Source of the DNA: JBBFMJ01 sp037441225
GTDB lineage: Bacteria > Acidobacteriota > Thermoanaerobaculia > UBA2201
Direction of reading: 5' to 3'
DNA length: 5,670 bases
Assembly: GCA_037441225.1 (NCBI GenBank)
Contig: JBBISU010000142.1
Location: forward strand, 1-5,670
A program made the position numbers and the translations under genes. Below, in pieces: positions 4,669-5,670 of the stretch. The notes beneath the pieces were generated by a model. It saw only the letters and a list, made by a program, of their open reading frames with translations, did no database searches and was not told the DNA's origin. How positions within the stretch are numbered: position 1 is the first letter of the stretch; every line of letters begins with the position of its first letter.

Positions 4669-5670
4669 ATGTTATCTATAATTCTTCTATTTTTATCAAG
4701 TATTTTATTTTTAGAGCAGTTCTGCCCACCAGATACAACTGGTTATCAAGTGGTAAAAGATATGACAATATGTTTTTCAAAGGTAAATTGTGAGGTAAAT
4801 TGTAATTCAGATTGTTCCTGTTAATATTACAAGTATACAATATATTCTCCACATGAAAATAAAGGCGAAATTATAAGAATAGCTCGTCACTTTTCTTCCA
4901 AAAATCTTCATAACAAAGTAGATGAAACATTGCCATATAAATATGAATGCGATAGTGTTTATGGAGTATCAAGGCAATTGGGTTTAGGGAAAAAAGTTAA
5001 TACAATCCCTTCATCAATAGTTGATTGTCCAACAAATTGGAAAGGAGGAAGTTTTGCATTATCAGCTTTTAAGGGTACTTATTTAATTCCCGGGGAAACT
5101 ATAAGTTTTACAATTACATCAAAATATCCACCAGGGAAAAGAATTTTAGAATTAGAATACAATCATAATGAACTTCGGGATATCTACTATTCCCAATTTC
5201 CACCTGTTCCTGAAGATGCACCTGACTTTGGAGATCATTATGATATTTATGGAATAATTCCCTTTGAAGAGGCAGACCCACCTATTTTTTATGAATACAA
5301 TGTAAAAATAGATTCAATAGGTCCAGTTGATCCAGAGGAACTTGAACTTTTCAATGGAGGAGGGCAGAAGCCAGATGATGTAAATTTATTATTAAGGTAT
5401 TTAGAATCAAAGGATACACAAACAGAACTTCCAGCAGAAAAAGATAAATTTGATGTTTTCATTTACTATGGAAAGACAATAATACCAAAGACCTTTAAAG
5501 CAACACTAAATGAACAGGACATCAAAAACTTATTCCATCCAGTTCCTGGTGGAGGGGATTTTGTAAAGTTAAACTTACAAAGCGGGAAAAATGTTTTAAT
5601 ATTTGAAATAGATGGGATAAACCAAAAAGGCCATAATGCAACGGACAGAGACAGATTAACTATAAAGGTC
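4669..5670 (+). pseudogene. Cys-rich exported protein with Ig-like C-terminal sequence, in-frame stop, 3' end beyond the window
   Basis: From ATG 4669 the frame gives a hydrophobic signal sequence (MLSIILLFLSSILFLEQFC) and a Cys-rich start with Cys19, 35, 41, 45, 49 and 51, then TAA at 4822-4824. The same frame continues open for 846 bases to the window end, beginning YYKYTIYSPHENKGEI, with clear protein-like content: DCPTNWKGGSFALSAFKG, a PGE..SFTITS strand and a C-terminal Ig-like stretch (FKATLNEQDIKNLFHPVPGG, then GKNVLIFEIDG and ATDRDRLTIKV). The first in-frame start after the stop is TTG 4930, without a ribosome binding site and inside the conserved-looking sequence, so this is best read as one gene with a nonsense codon (CAA to TAA is one step). 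The ribosome binding site (AAAGAAG, 4656-4662) is weak. The signal lacks positive charge; deleting one A near 4656 would join ATG 4653 to this frame as MKKHYMLS, a more typical start. The function is unknown, probably a secreted or surface adhesive protein. Recent decay, sequence error and readthrough all remain possible. Confidence 0.65.

Noticed and set aside
4590..4793. 67-codon frame after the CPBP gene
   Set aside because: The overlapping frame from 4669 carries the signal peptide, the Cys cluster and continuity with downstream coding sequence; this frame stops at 4793 and shows none of these. Only its internal ATG at 4653 is of interest as a possible start after an indel.
1..5670. tRNA, rRNA, CRISPR arrays, insertion sequence ends or transposase genes
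   Set aside because: None seen: no regularly spaced repeats, no GC-rich structured RNA-like segment, and no transposase or integrase motifs in any frame.

Overview
The window is a very AT-rich, lysine/isoleucine-rich piece of bacterial DNA. It carries at least five genes, all on the + strand, with short gaps between them. Strong AGGAGG-type ribosome binding sites, an extended -10 promoter and an intrinsic terminator mark it as bacterial. Nearly every product has an N-terminal hydrophobic export signal or membrane segments, and two are unusually cysteine-rich. This suggests disulfide-stabilised exported proteins of a diderm or otherwise envelope-rich environmental lineage. I cannot place the organism more precisely from sequence alone.

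Layout. 1-60: probable 3' end of an upstream gene. 69-1149: an exported protein of unknown function, split by a single-base frameshift near 300-330. 1150-1436: a 287-base gap with an extended -10 promoter, a possible 42-codon leader ORF, a tandem 8-bp repeat, and a segment exactly complementary to the next gene's Shine-Dalgarno sequence. 1437-2858: a 473-residue secreted, Cys-rich protein ending in a 3D (Asp-Asp-Asp) domain of the MltA/YuiC type, so a candidate peptidoglycan-acting enzyme. 2872-3768: a secreted WD40-like (PD40/TolB-like) beta-propeller protein, co-transcribed with the 3D gene. 3822-3850: a strong intrinsic terminator. 3884-4543: a CPBP (Abi/Rce1-type) intramembrane protease with all three motifs. 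4669-5670: a Cys-rich exported protein with Ig-like C-terminal sequence, interrupted by an in-frame TAA and running off the window.

The clearest functional unit is the promoter-leader-3D-PD40-terminator block (about 1241-3850), which looks like a complete two-gene operon. Its leader is the best candidate for something undescribed. The start-site SD octamer can be masked by a perfect complement 45 bases upstream, and that complement overlaps the stop codon of the leader ORF, the layout expected of translational attenuation. Separately, one gene is clearly frameshifted and another has an internal stop, while the coding signal persists past each lesion. This means recent decay, sequence error or recoding, and cannot be settled from this window.
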